A DNA stretch of 39,512 nucleotides from Chloroflexota bacterium (lineage in GTDB: Bacteria; Chloroflexota; Limnocylindria; Limnocylindrales; CSP1-4), in assembly GCA_025935925.1 (NCBI GenBank), contig JAICUI010000028.1:1-39512 (forward strand), in the 5' to 3' direction. The notes beneath the pieces were generated by a model. That model was not told the origin of the DNA, did not search any database, and was given only the letters and a program-made list of their open reading frames with translations. This document shows positions 17,097-25,526 of this stretch, piece after piece (position 1 is the first letter of the stretch; the number at the start of each line of letters is the position of its first letter). The translations under genes were made by a program, and so were the position numbers.

Positions 17097-17165
17097 CGGT
17101 CGCGCGCCGAGCGGTCATCGCGGTCGGATCGGGCCTCCCGGTCCGGCCGGTCCCGTGCCGGCGGT

Positions 17166-18011
17166 TCAGTCGGCTGACGTCCCCACGGAGCCCGACGATC
17201 GGCTGGCAATGGGCTCGAGCGCCGGCCGGCCGATGCCGGTGCGGACCTGGAACAGCGTGCGCACGATCCGGAGCCCGTCCCTGACGGCGTTGAGATTGGA
17301 TGCGCCCGCGCGGCGCGGGAACTCGAAGCTCGGCACCTCGACGATCGGCAGCCCGGCGCGAACGGCGCGGGCGACGATCTCGGTCTCGATCTCGAACCCG
17401 TCGGACACGAGCGCGAGGTCCGCGATCGCGTTCCGGCGCAGGGCCATGTAGCCGTAGCAGAGCTCGGAGAACGAGCTGCCGAACAGGAGGTTGGCGGCGG
17501 CCAGGAGGCCCCGGTTGCCGAGCTCGCGGACCGTGGTGATGTCGGCGCTGCCGCCGCCGTCGATCCGGCGCGAGCCCTTGGCCAGGGCGGCCCCACCGCG
17601 GATGGCATCGACGAACTGGCCGATCTCCCGGGGGTCCATGCTGCCGTCGGCGTCGAGCATCACGACGATGTCGCCCTTGGCCGCGGCGAAGCCGGCCCGG
17701 ATGGCCGCGCCCTTGCCGGGCCGCATCTCGTGGACGACATGAACGTCGGGACAGTGGCGGCGCGCGACGGCGATCGTGTCGTCGGTCGAGATGCCGTCGA
17801 CGAGGATCAGCTCGTCGATCCCCTCCGGCAGGCGCGACAGCACCCACGGGAGGTTCGCGGCCTCGTTCTTGGCAGGGATGACGACCGAGACGGTCTGGGT
17901 GGCTTGAAGCACCGGCTCCGCGTCGAATGCGACGGCCCGCCCCCGCGGGGTCGGCGAAACGAGTCTGGCAGCGGCGCCCGTCGTTGATGCAGGCGACAGG
18001 GTCGCAGTCAT
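17166..18011 (-). CDS. Glycosyltransferase family 2, polyprenyl-phosphate-sugar synthase-like
   Basis: 281 residues from ATG 18011, with GGAG six bases upstream. GT-A fold motifs: TVSVVIPAKNEAANL, ELILVDGISTDDT, the RPGKGAAIRAGF loop and VMLDADGSMDP (DxD for the metal-nucleotide sugar). FELCYGYMALRR-like sequence in the second half matches dolichyl/undecaprenyl-phosphate mannosyl- or glucosyltransferases. No membrane helices follow, so it resembles soluble DPM1-like enzymes. It could make the lipid-phosphate sugar used by the GT-C-like protein at 7904-9850; that link is inference. Confidence 0.88.
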   Translation of the reverse strand: MTATLSPASTTGAAARLVSPTPRGRAVAFDAEPVLQATQTVSVVIPAKNEAANLPWVLSRLPEGIDELILVDGISTDDTIAVARRHCPDVHVVHEMRPGKGAAIRAGFAAAKGDIVVMLDADGSMDPREIGQFVDAIRGGAALAKGSRRIDGGGSADITTVRELGNRGLLAAANLLFGSSFSELCYGYMALRRNAIADLALVSDGFEIETEIVARAVRAGLPIVEVPSFEFPRRAGASNLNAVRDGLRIVRTLFQVRTGIGRPALEPIASRSSGSVGTSAD

Positions 18012-18155
18012 TCAGGCTCCGTAGATGGGTATGGGACGATCGGGGGTCCCTCCTACAGTCGCCCACCCGACCCACCGGCCGGGTTACGCAGCGCGTGCGT
18101 CCCTTGCACGACCCTCGCAAGCCATCCGCCCGACGACCCGGCGGCCGTCCGACGG
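18012..18155. promoter_or_regulatory. Intergenic region upstream of the GT2 gene
   Basis: 144 bases between the small ORF and the GT2 start. The GT2 ribosome site GGAG is visible at the left edge. The stretch should hold the GT2 promoter but no clear promoter hexamers can be picked out. No hairpin with a T-run is seen behind the small ORF. Confidence 0.35.
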
Positions 18156-18344
18156 TCAGGAATCCGGGTCGTCGGCCCTCGCCTCGCGCTCGAGCATCGC
18201 CGCCCCGAAGCCGACCTCGCGGGCTCGGCGCAGGAGGACCTGCGCCTCGTCCCGCGGGATCTCGAGCTTCGCCGCGAGGGCGTCGACGTGACGGCGCTCG
18301 GTCCGCCGGCCGAAGCCGAGCCAGGTCCGCGCGCGGTCGACCAT
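18156..18344 (-). CDS. Small basic/acidic helical protein of unknown function
   Basis: 62 residues from ATG 18344. GGGAGG lies 9 bases upstream, which favours this start over ATG 18353, where the same GGGAGG would touch the start codon. The sequence begins MVDRARTWLGFGRRTERRH and continues as two predicted helices rich in Arg, Glu and Ala (IPRDEAQVLLRRAREVGFG). No signal peptide, membrane helix or known motif. It starts 18 bases after the stop of glycosidase copy D on the same strand and is probably co-transcribed with it. The helix pattern recalls small DNA- or protein-binding helical bundles, but I cannot assign a family. Confidence 0.5.
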   Translation of the reverse strand: MVDRARTWLGFGRRTERRHVDALAAKLEIPRDEAQVLLRRAREVGFGAAMLEREARADDPDS

Positions 18345-18361
18345 CCCTCGCATCCTCCCGC

Positions 18362-19363
18362 TTACGGTAGCGCCGCGTCGTAGGCGCGCCAGGAGGCGGT
18401 CGTCGAGTTGTCGGAATGGAGCAGCCCGTACTGGTAGAACTGCGACTGGTGCATCGTGTACGCCGCGACGCCGCGGACGTTGGACCAGCCCTTGGCGATC
18501 GCGACCGCCTGCGTGAAGTACTTCGCGCGGGTCGCGTCGCTGACCCGGTCGAGCGGCCAGCCGAACTCGGTGATCCAGATCGGCTTGTACTGGCCGTGTC
18601 GCTTCATCTCCGCCGTGAACCGCGGAACGGAGAGCTTGAAGCTGAACCACGAGCTCCACGTGTCGCCCGGCGCATGGCCCAGCGGGTAGGGATGGATGGC
18701 GATGCCGTTGAAGGACGAGCCGCCGCCGTTGGCGTAGATCCGGTGCAGGAAGTCGATGTCGTTGTTGAGGATCGCGCCGACGAGGACGGTCGCGTCCGAG
18801 TCGTTGGCCTTGATCGAGCTGTACGCCGCTTTGAGCATCGACGTGTACTGCTTCGCCGACACGCCGGTCGTCCACCAGTGCGGGTCGTTGGGCTCGTTCC
18901 AGATCTCGTAGGTCAGGCCGCTGATCCCGGAGAGGCGTTTCGCGAGCACGCCGGCGAAGCGGCCGAAGTCCGACATGTTGGTCGGCGGCGCGTGGCGCCC
19001 CCTGCCGCCGTTGGCCCAGCCGGGCGTGTCGATGAGCGTCATCGTGAGGCTCATGCCGCGAGACCGGACCTCGCTCGCGATCGACGCGATCTTGTCCAGG
19101 TAGCGGTAGCTCCCGCGCGACGGCTCGCTGTTGGCCCACGAGACGTCGTAGCGGACATAGCCCATCCCCGCCCGCTGCATCCGGTCGAGGTCCGCGCGGA
19201 CCTCGGACAGCGTGCTGTACCAGAGGAGGTGGGCGGCCATTCCGACGCGCGGCACGCTGGCGGCGGCGACGGGATGGGCGGCGGCGGCGGAGCCGCCGAG
19301 GAGCACGAGGAGCGCGAGGAGCGCGGGAAGGAGGCGGCGGGGGCGCGGTGTGTGACGGAACAT
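18362..19363 (-). CDS. Secreted glycoside hydrolase, GH39/PslG-like (copy D)
   Basis: 333 residues from ATG 19363, with AGAGG six bases upstream; the start gives a clear signal peptide (basic FRHTPRPRRLL, hydrophobic core, likely cleavage near PVAAA). Longer upstream frames would run into the tRNA gene. The glycosidase domain follows at once, with no linker: GMAAHLLW, RYDVSW, LIDTPGWANGG, YEIWNEPN (E157, acid/base) and ITEFGW (E266, nucleophile). The domain is closer to copy B (shared HQSQF and NGGG stretches) than to A and C. This is the minimal, freely secreted member of the four. Confidence 0.9.
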   Translation of the reverse strand: MFRHTPRPRRLLPALLALLVLLGGSAAAAHPVAAASVPRVGMAAHLLWYSTLSEVRADLDRMQRAGMGYVRYDVSWANSEPSRGSYRYLDKIASIASEVRSRGMSLTMTLIDTPGWANGGRGRHAPPTNMSDFGRFAGVLAKRLSGISGLTYEIWNEPNDPHWWTTGVSAKQYTSMLKAAYSSIKANDSDATVLVGAILNNDIDFLHRIYANGGGSSFNGIAIHPYPLGHAPGDTWSSWFSFKLSVPRFTAEMKRHGQYKPIWITEFGWPLDRVSDATRAKYFTQAVAIAKGWSNVRGVAAYTMHQSQFYQYGLLHSDNSTTASWRAYDAALP

Positions 19364-19597
19364 CGCTTGCCTCTGCGCTGGGGGCACGGCAGGCCGAGCC
19401 GGCGTGGCCGGGCGGCGCGGCACCCCGATCGTGACGGCGATCGCCGCGTCAGACCTTCCCTCGGTCGGCCCGTGACGGTCCGGGACGATGGTCCCGGTCG
19501 GGGCCGCCCGCCTGGGGGCGGAGGTCGATGGCGATCGGTGCTGGGGCTGGGCTACCCCTGGGGCGTGACGGTCCGCCCCACGAGCGGCGCTTGGGCA

Positions 19598-19683
19598 TGG
19601 CGGCGGGGGTGGGATTCGAACCCACGGGGCTTGCGCCCTACGGTGTTCAAGACCGCTCCGATCGACCGCTCCGGCACCCCGCC
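19598..19683 (-). tRNA. tRNA-Ser (anticodon UGA), CCA encoded
   Basis: Read on the minus strand from 19683. The acceptor stem GGCGGGG pairs with CCCCGCC (plus strand 19602-19608), T8 and G9 follow, the anticodon loop is CTTGAAC within GCGGT/ACCGT, giving anticodon TGA. The long variable arm GGGC-GCAA-GCCC marks a class II tRNA, and the T arm is GTGGG-TTCGAAT-CCCAC. The discriminator is G and CCA is encoded (19598-19600). The gene lies 234 bases upstream of glycosidase copy D and 42 bases from the divergent ABC ATPase start. Confidence 0.95.
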
Positions 19684-19725
19684 TCGGCCATTGTTCCACG
19701 GCCCTGACGAGCGGTCGCCGCTAGA

Positions 19726-20442
19726 GTGCACGGCGTGGACTCCGCTCACCTCATCGATCTGCGTGATGTCGTCAAGGACTATCTGACCGACGCGGGGCCG
19801 TTCCGGGCGCTCAAGTCCGTGTCCCTGCAGGTCGATCCCGGCGAGTTCATCGCCGTCGTCGGACGCTCCGGATCGGGCAAGTCGACGCTCATGAACATGC
19901 TCACGGGCATCGACCGGCCGAGCTCCGGGTCGGTCGTCGTCGGCGGAACCGACATCACCCGGCTCGGCGAGAGCCGGATGGCCCAGTGGCGCGGCCGGAC
20001 CGTCGGGGTGATCTTCCAGTTCTTCCAGCTGCTGCCGACGCTCACGGTCGTCGAGAACGTGATGCTGCCGATGGACTTCGCCGGGCTGGGGACGCCGCGC
20101 GAACGGGAGGCCCGGGCGATGGCCCTGCTCGAGCTTGTGGGGCTGGCGGATCAGGCGCGGAAGCTGCCCTCCTCGACGTCGGGCGGGCAGCAGCAGCGCG
20201 CGGCGATCGCGCGGTCGCTCGCCAACGATCCGCCGATCCTGGTCGCCGACGAGCCGACGGGAAACCTCGACGAGGTCACGGCCGAGGAGGTCTTCCGCCT
20301 GTTCCAGTCGCTCGTGGACGGCGGCCGCACGGTCGTCATGGTCACCCACGACTCGGAGCTCGCCGCGCGGACGCGGCGGACCGTCCACATGGTCGACGGG
20401 CGGATCGTCGACGGCACGCTGGAGGCGCCCACGGCCGCTTGA
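19726..20442 (+). CDS. ABC transporter ATPase, LolD/MacB-like, without adjacent permease
   Basis: 238 residues from GTG 19726 (GTG 19735 is an equal alternative). Walker [11 protein letters not shown]-loop in [14 protein letters not shown], signature TSGGQQQR, Walker [13 protein letters not shown] and H-loop VTHD are all intact. The [10 protein letters not shown] and EPTGNLD wording is that of the LolD/FtsE/MacB group that works with FtsX-like permeases, in lipoprotein release, peptide export or cell-wall hydrolase control. No permease gene lies on either side: upstream is a tRNA and downstream a deacetylase. The partner must be elsewhere, or the ATPase serves several systems. Confidence 0.9.
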   Translation: MHGVDSAHLIDLRDVVKDYLTDAGPFRALKSVSLQVDPGEFIAVVGRSGSGKSTLMNMLTGIDRPSSGSVVVGGTDITRLGESRMAQWRGRTVGVIFQFFQLLPTLTVVENVMLPMDFAGLGTPREREARAMALLELVGLADQARKLPSSTSGGQQQRAAIARSLANDPPILVADEPTGNLDEVTAEEVFRLFQSLVDGGRTVVMVTHDSELAARTRRTVHMVDGRIVDGTLEAPTAA

Positions 20443-20538
20443 CGACGATCGGGTTACCGGATCGTGACCTCCGGAACGTGATCTCGTGACCGGTCGGGCC
20501 GACGCTCACCGCGACATCGCCGCACGAGGTTCACTGCC

Positions 20539-21789
20539 GTGCTCGAAGCCCGTCGCCGCCGGTTCCTCCCCTTCATCGCGGCCGTCGCCGCCACGTTCCT
20601 CCTCGTCGGCGCTCCCCCGCCCGCGGCGCACGCCACGTCGATGTCCGTGCGGCTCGAGGCGGGGCCGCAGGTCGGCGTCACGTTCGACACCGGGTGGCAC
20701 GTGACCTCGCGACGGACCGTGACCCTGGCGGTCGCCGCGACCGTGAGCGCGTCACGGACCGCGAAGCTGGGGGCCGCCGGGACGTGGCTCCGGATCACGT
20801 CGGGCGCGCTGTCCGGACGCTGGGTCCGCCGGAGCCTCGTCGCGTATGTGCCCGGCACGGTCGACGTCGCGACGTTCTCACCGACCCGCGCCGTGACGCT
20901 CCGGGCGGGCACCTGGGAGCTGTACCGGTTCGACGCGGCCGGCACGATGACCGACGCCCGGCCGATGACCGCCACCGCCACGACGGTCGTGCAGGCCGAT
21001 CGCGGTGCGACGGTCCGGGGCCAGCGCCACGTCCGGATCGCCTCGGGCGCCTGGGCCGGCTGGTGGATCCCGGGCTCCGCGGCATCGCCCGCCCCGGTCA
21101 CGTGCAGCGCAGGGTCGCCGCCATCGGCCGCGGGGCCGGTCACCGTCCGCTCCGTCGCGTCCGCGACCGGGCACATGGCGCTGACGTTCGACATGGGTGG
21201 GCGCCTGACCCCGGCGCTCTCGATCGTCCGATACCTCGAGCTGCAGCGGGTCTGCGCCACGATCTTCCCCACGGGCGTCGCTGCCGCGACGACGACCGGC
21301 CGCGCCGTCCTCGCGGAGGTCGCCGCGCACCCGGAGCTGTTCGAGCTCGGGAACCACACGCAGCACCACTGCGACCTCGCGAACGGCGGCGGTGGCGCCG
21401 CGTGTCCCGCGGATCCGACCGCGGCGTTCGTCCAGTCGGAGCTCCGCGACGCCGACGCCGTCGTCGCCGGGATCAGCGGCCTCCACACGATCCCGTACTG
21501 GCGGCCGCCGTACGGTGCGGTGAACGCCGCGGTCAAGCAGGCCGCGGCCGACGCCGGCTGGCGGTACACCGTCCTGTGGGCGATCGACACGATCGACTGG
21601 AAGCCGCGGACCGACGGTGGACCCTCGGCGGCCGACATCACGGCGAAGGTCGTCGGGCATCGTGCGCCGGGCGCGATCGTGCTGAACCACCTCGGCGGGT
21701 ACCAGACGCGCGCCGCGCTGCCGGCGACGATCAAGGGGCTGCGCGCGGCCGGGTACACGCCGACCAGCGTGTCCGGGCTGTACCGCTAG
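20539..21789 (+). CDS. Secreted NodB-like polysaccharide deacetylase
   Basis: 416 residues from GTG 20539 with GAGG about nine bases upstream. A signal peptide (RRRFLPFIAAVAATFLLVG, cleavage near AHAT) is followed by a ~150-residue beta-rich region with two similar halves (each with an LRAG/DRGATVRG-like turn, SGALSGRWV and SGAWAGWWI), probably a cell-wall or glycan-binding repeat. The NodB domain starts near 205. Motif 1 reads TFDMG (D218, M219) instead of TFDDG; motif 2 is HTQHH (H273, H277); motif 3 RPPYG; later DTIDW and LNHLGG. It should remove acetyl groups from extracellular amino-sugar glycan. It faces the Clp-like gene with only six bases between stops. Confidence 0.88.
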   Translation: MLEARRRRFLPFIAAVAATFLLVGAPPPAAHATSMSVRLEAGPQVGVTFDTGWHVTSRRTVTLAVAATVSASRTAKLGAAGTWLRITSGALSGRWVRRSLVAYVPGTVDVATFSPTRAVTLRAGTWELYRFDAAGTMTDARPMTATATTVVQADRGATVRGQRHVRIASGAWAGWWIPGSAASPAPVTCSAGSPPSAAGPVTVRSVASATGHMALTFDMGGRLTPALSIVRYLELQRVCATIFPTGVAAATTTGRAVLAEVAAHPELFELGNHTQHHCDLANGGGGAACPADPTAAFVQSELRDADAVVAGISGLHTIPYWRPPYGAVNAAVKQAAADAGWRYTVLWAIDTIDWKPRTDGGPSAADITAKVVGHRAPGAIVLNHLGGYQTRAALPATIKGLRAAGYTPTSVSGLYR

Positions 21790-21795
21790 CGCCGG

Positions 21796-24747
21796 TCAGC
21801 CGGCGGCGGCTCGCAGCACGGGGCCGGCCTCCGTCGCGTCGAGCGTCACCCGGCCCGGCGCGGCGGGCAGCGCCGCGAGCAGCCGGCCCGTGACCTCGCG
21901 GTCGAGCCACCGCTCCGGCGGCGTGCCGTCCGTCGGCAGCCGGGTCGCGATCCAGGTCACGACGGCGTCGGTCGCCGTGGCGGGATAGCCGGCGCGCGCG
22001 AGACGCGCCAGCAGCGGACCGACGAGTTCCGAGCGAACCCAGTCGCCGCGCTCGTCGGCGGCCGGCCCCGTCCCGCCCGCGATCGCGTCGCACACGGCGA
22101 GCAGCTGCGCACCGAGGGCCGCGCCCAGCACCGCCTCCGGGAGGGTCGCGTCGAGCGCGGGCGCGGTCAGCACCACGACGGCGGCACCCAGCGGGATCGA
22201 GCGGCCCATCGCGTCGGTGAACCGGCCCGCCGAGAGGGCGGACGCGACGGTGTCCCGAATCGGGGCGGCGCAGGCGTCGATGCCGCGCAGGAGGAGCACC
22301 TGCCACGGCGAGCGCCGCAGCGCATGGAGGGGCAGCGTCCGGTCGGAGCCGACGAGGCCGGGCGCGGAGCCGAGCAGCGTGGAGATCGCCGAGTCCTCGG
22401 TCATCGGCGCGAGGTCGATGTCGATCACGGCGCCGGCCCGCCCGAACAGCCGCTCGCCGAGGAGCGCGGCGAGCGCGTCCGCTGCCCCGGCCGCGGCGCC
22501 CCGCAACAGCACCACGGCGTCCGGCTGGTCGCGGTCGCTGTCCAGCCCGCGCAGCGAGACCCGGAGGCGGGCGAGGAGCGCATCCGCGGCGCCGGCGTCG
22601 AGCAGCGAGCGGGCGCGGAGGTCGGCGTCGAGCGCGACGATCGCCTGCGACGGGTCGAGCGGCATCCCGACCAGCGCCGCGACGGCCTCCCGGGCGCCGC
22701 CGACATCGACCGTGGCGCGGCCGTGGGTGATCGCCCAGGTCACGGCCTGCTCGAGGAGGTCGACACCCTTGTCGGGCTGCGCACGGTTCGGCAGGAACCG
22801 GTCGGCGAGGTCCACGAGCTCGTCGAGGGCGGCGTCGTCGACCGTGACGTGACGGGCGGTCTCGAGGCTCGTCCGGACGGCGACCAGCACGGAGCGCACC
22901 GCTGCGGCGTCCATCGGCTCGACCGGCACGAGCGTGAACCGGCGGGCGAGGGCGCCCTGCGGCTCGATCAGCTGCTGGTACTCCTCCGAGGTCGTGGCGC
23001 CGATCACCGCGATGTCGCCCCGTGCGAGCGGCGGCTTGAGGCGCTCGGCGACGTCGTGCACCGCCGGCAGCGCCAGGACGTGCATCTCGTCGAAGAACAC
23101 GACGACCGACGGGTGGCGCGCCTCCTGGAGCAGGTCCTCGACGATCCTCGGGTTGGTCGCGGCGGCTGCGGCGAGGCCGAGCAGCGGGACGTCGTGGATG
23201 CGCGTCTCGCGGAGGGCCTCGGGGACCTCGCCGCGCGCGATCCGGATCGCGAGGCCTTCGACGATCGCCGTCTTGCCCGACCCGGCGGGACCGATGAGCG
23301 CGGGGTTCCGTTTCGTACGCCGGAGGAGCACGCCGATGAGCGCGCCGATCTCGCGCTCGCGGCCGACGATCGGACCCAGCTGGCCCGCCCTGGCCAGTCC
23401 CACGAGGTCCCGGCCGAGCCGGTCGAGCGTCGGCGTGGCGGAGGCGCGCTGCGACCAGGCCTCGGTGGCCGCGGTCGCGTCTGCCTCGTCGACCGCCGTG
23501 CGGCCCGCCACGATCGCCGCGGCGATCGCCTCGGACAGGAGGTCGACCGCCTTGTCCGGGAACCGCCGGCTGAGGATCCGCGCCTCGGCGAATCGCAGCA
23601 GGACGTCGAGCGCGGCGTCGGACACCGTGACGCCGCTCGTCTTCGCGAGGCGGTCGCGGAGCGCGGCGAGGACCGGGCGGGTCGCCTCCCGATCGAGCTC
23701 GGCCACCGCGATCGACGTCAGGAGCTGGTCGAGGCCGGACGTCTCGGACGCGACCCGGAACGGTTCGGGCTCCGCGCTGCCGATGAGCCGGAGGTCGCCC
23801 CGCGCGAGCGGTCCGCGGAGCGCCTCGAGCGCGCCCATCCCGCCCTCGGTCCGGCCGGCTCGCGCGAGCTGGTCGACGCCGTCGATGAACAGGACGAGCC
23901 CCGGCCGCGACGCCTCGCGCACGAGCTGCGACAGGCGTTCTTCGAGCTGGCCGCGGTACTGCGTGCCGGCAACGAGCGCAGAGATCGGGACCTCGACGAT
24001 CCGCACGTCGCGCAGCGGCGCCGGGACCTCGCCGGCGGCGACGCGGGCGGCCAGCCCCTCGACGATGCTGTCCTTGCCGATCCCCTCGGGACCCAGCAGC
24101 ACGGCGCTGGGCCGGGTCGGCCGCACGAGCGCCTCGACGAGGCGGGCGGTCTCGGCGTCGCGACCGATGGACGGGGCGAGCATCCCGTCGCGCGCGAGCG
24201 CCGTCAGGTCGCGGCCGATCTCGTCCAGCAGCGGGGTCCCGGTCGCGGGTTCACCGGCCGAGGCGGGCATCGCCGCCGCGGATCCCGGGGCAGGCGCTGC
24301 CCCAGAGGACGCGCCTGCCGCGACGGGGCGCGCGGGACCCGGTTCCGCCGTCGATGCCGAGAGCTGCCCAAGCGCCTCGCTGGCCGCCCGGAGCTGCTCG
24401 AGCGCCGCCGTGGCGGCCGCGAGGTCGTCCGGGAGCCCGGCGTCGCGGGCGTCGCGGGCGTCTGCCGGCGTCTGCGGCGCGGAGCCGTGGCTCGGGGTCG
24501 CCGTCCGGGCCGACGACCCGCCGTCGTGCGACGCGGGCGTCGGCCCGGGATGGGCCGCGGTCGGTGTCGGGGACGGGCGCGCGGAGCGCGGCGCTGGCTC
24601 AGGCGACCGCGTCGCGCTCGGTGGCGCATCGGCCGTCCCCGGCGCGGACGCCGGCGCGGCTGCCGCCATGTCGGCGATCCGGCGCCCCAGCCACGCGATC
24701 GCGAGGTCCAGCGAAGCCGGCGACCGGCCGTCGTCCGGGCCCGCCAT
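21796..24747 (-). CDS. Large Clp-like protein with three AAA-type segments, only the middle one canonical
   Basis: 983 residues from ATG 24747, which shares its A with the xpaC stop (TGATG). Residues 1 to about 165 are Ala/Pro-rich and probably disordered. Segment 1 (about 170-430) looks like a ClpA/B first AAA domain, but Walker A is GPEGIGKD (K225, then Asp for Ser/Thr), Walker B is FIDGVD (D289, Gly for Glu) and the arginine finger region reads GLDQLLTS. Segment 2 (about 440-700) is intact: GPAGSGKT (K492), FFDEMH (D553, E554), GATTSEEY and ALARRF. Segment 3 (about 710-983) recalls a second-type domain but has no P-loop lysine. No ClpP-binding or N-domain is evident. The third gene after telA and xpaC, it probably acts with them at the membrane. 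Confidence 0.85.
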   Translation of the reverse strand: MAGPDDGRSPASLDLAIAWLGRRIADMAAAAPASAPGTADAPPSATRSPEPAPRSARPSPTPTAAHPGPTPASHDGGSSARTATPSHGSAPQTPADARDARDAGLPDDLAAATAALEQLRAASEALGQLSASTAEPGPARPVAAGASSGAAPAPGSAAAMPASAGEPATGTPLLDEIGRDLTALARDGMLAPSIGRDAETARLVEALVRPTRPSAVLLGPEGIGKDSIVEGLAARVAAGEVPAPLRDVRIVEVPISALVAGTQYRGQLEERLSQLVREASRPGLVLFIDGVDQLARAGRTEGGMGALEALRGPLARGDLRLIGSAEPEPFRVASETSGLDQLLTSIAVAELDREATRPVLAALRDRLAKTSGVTVSDAALDVLLRFAEARILSRRFPDKAVDLLSEAIAAAIVAGRTAVDEADATAATEAWSQRASATPTLDRLGRDLVGLARAGQLGPIVGREREIGALIGVLLRRTKRNPALIGPAGSGKTAIVEGLAIRIARGEVPEALRETRIHDVPLLGLAAAAATNPRIVEDLLQEARHPSVVVFFDEMHVLALPAVHDVAERLKPPLARGDIAVIGATTSEEYQQLIEPQGALARRFTLVPVEPMDAAAVRSVLVAVRTSLETARHVTVDDAALDELVDLADRFLPNRAQPDKGVDLLEQAVTWAITHGRATVDVGGAREAVAALVGMPLDPSQAIVALDADLRARSLLDAGAADALLARLRVSLRGLDSDRDQPDAVVLLRGAAAGAADALAALLGERLFGRAGAVIDIDLAPMTEDSAISTLLGSAPGLVGSDRTLPLHALRRSPWQVLLLRGIDACAAPIRDTVASALSAGRFTDAMGRSIPLGAAVVVLTAPALDATLPEAVLGAALGAQLLAVCDAIAGGTGPAADERGDWVRSELVGPLLARLARAGYPATATDAVVTWIATRLPTDGTPPERWLDREVTGRLLAALPAAPGRVTLDATEAGPVLRAAAG

Positions 24748-25526
24748 CAGCGCGCGTGCTCCCGCTCCGCGGCGGCCGCGACCTCCTCGGCGGGTTGCGG
24801 GACCGCCGCGGCGGCTTCCGGCGCGGGGACGGCGTCCAGTCGCAGCGAGGACGTCCCGAACCGGTCCGCGATGAACCGCGCGTTCTCGAGCAGCCGGTCG
24901 GTGTCGTGGGCGATCAGCGCCTCGTGGGCCTCCTTCATTCGGAAGTCCATCAGGTCGAGCTGTTCCAGAAGGACGTCGTGGGGCGTCCTGCCGCCCACGA
25001 CCCGCCGTCGTTCGGCATAGACCCGCGGCAGCTCCAGGTAGGCGGACAGCGCCGAGGGCAGGTAGTCCATGGCCGTCTGGCGAATCAGGTAGACGGTGGC
25101 GTCGCCTGCGCCCCGCTCGGGCGTGCCCGCCAGGGTGGCGAGGATGGACTTCCTGATCGACTCGACCCTCGCCAGGATGTCGGCGGCGACCTTGAACTGG
25201 ACCTTGTGCACGAGCTCGTCCAGGCCGTCGCGAATTGCCGCCGTGTCGGCAGCGGCGTCGAGCTTCACCGCCGGGACCCTCGTCCGGGGCGTCAGGAGCG
25301 CGCCGAGGAAGTACAGGGCGACCACCATCGTCAGCCAGAACGGCCCGATCGGGTTCAGTACGCCGAGGACGTACAGCGCCAGCCCGACGCCTGCGGCGGC
25401 GAACCCGACGATGCTGCGGCGCGAGACGAGGAACCGCACGACGCGCTCACCAAGACCATCGTCGTTGTTCCCGGCCCTGTCGCGCGAGGCCGCGGCGTGC
25501 GGCTGAGGCACGCGCGGGCCCGTCAT
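24747..25526 (-). CDS. XpaC-like membrane protein
   Basis: 259 residues from ATG 25526, overlapping the telA stop (ATGA). Two hydrophobic helices (about residues 38-58 and 64-80; SIVGFAAAGVGLALYVLGVL and GPFWLTMVVALYFLGALL) are followed by a helical cytoplasmic domain with VHKVQFKVAADILARVESI and DYLPSALSAYLELP, typical of the 5-bromo-4-chloroindolyl phosphate hydrolysis protein family (XpaC). The family's biochemical role is not established; it is commonly encoded beside TelA. The Ala/Glu-rich tail is disordered. The gene is wedged by overlapping codons between telA and the Clp-like gene. Confidence 0.78.
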   Translation of the reverse strand: MTGPRVPQPHAAASRDRAGNNDDGLGERVVRFLVSRRSIVGFAAAGVGLALYVLGVLNPIGPFWLTMVVALYFLGALLTPRTRVPAVKLDAAADTAAIRDGLDELVHKVQFKVAADILARVESIRKSILATLAGTPERGAGDATVYLIRQTAMDYLPSALSAYLELPRVYAERRRVVGGRTPHDVLLEQLDLMDFRMKEAHEALIAHDTDRLLENARFIADRFGTSSLRLDAVPAPEAAAAVPQPAEEVAAAAEREHAR

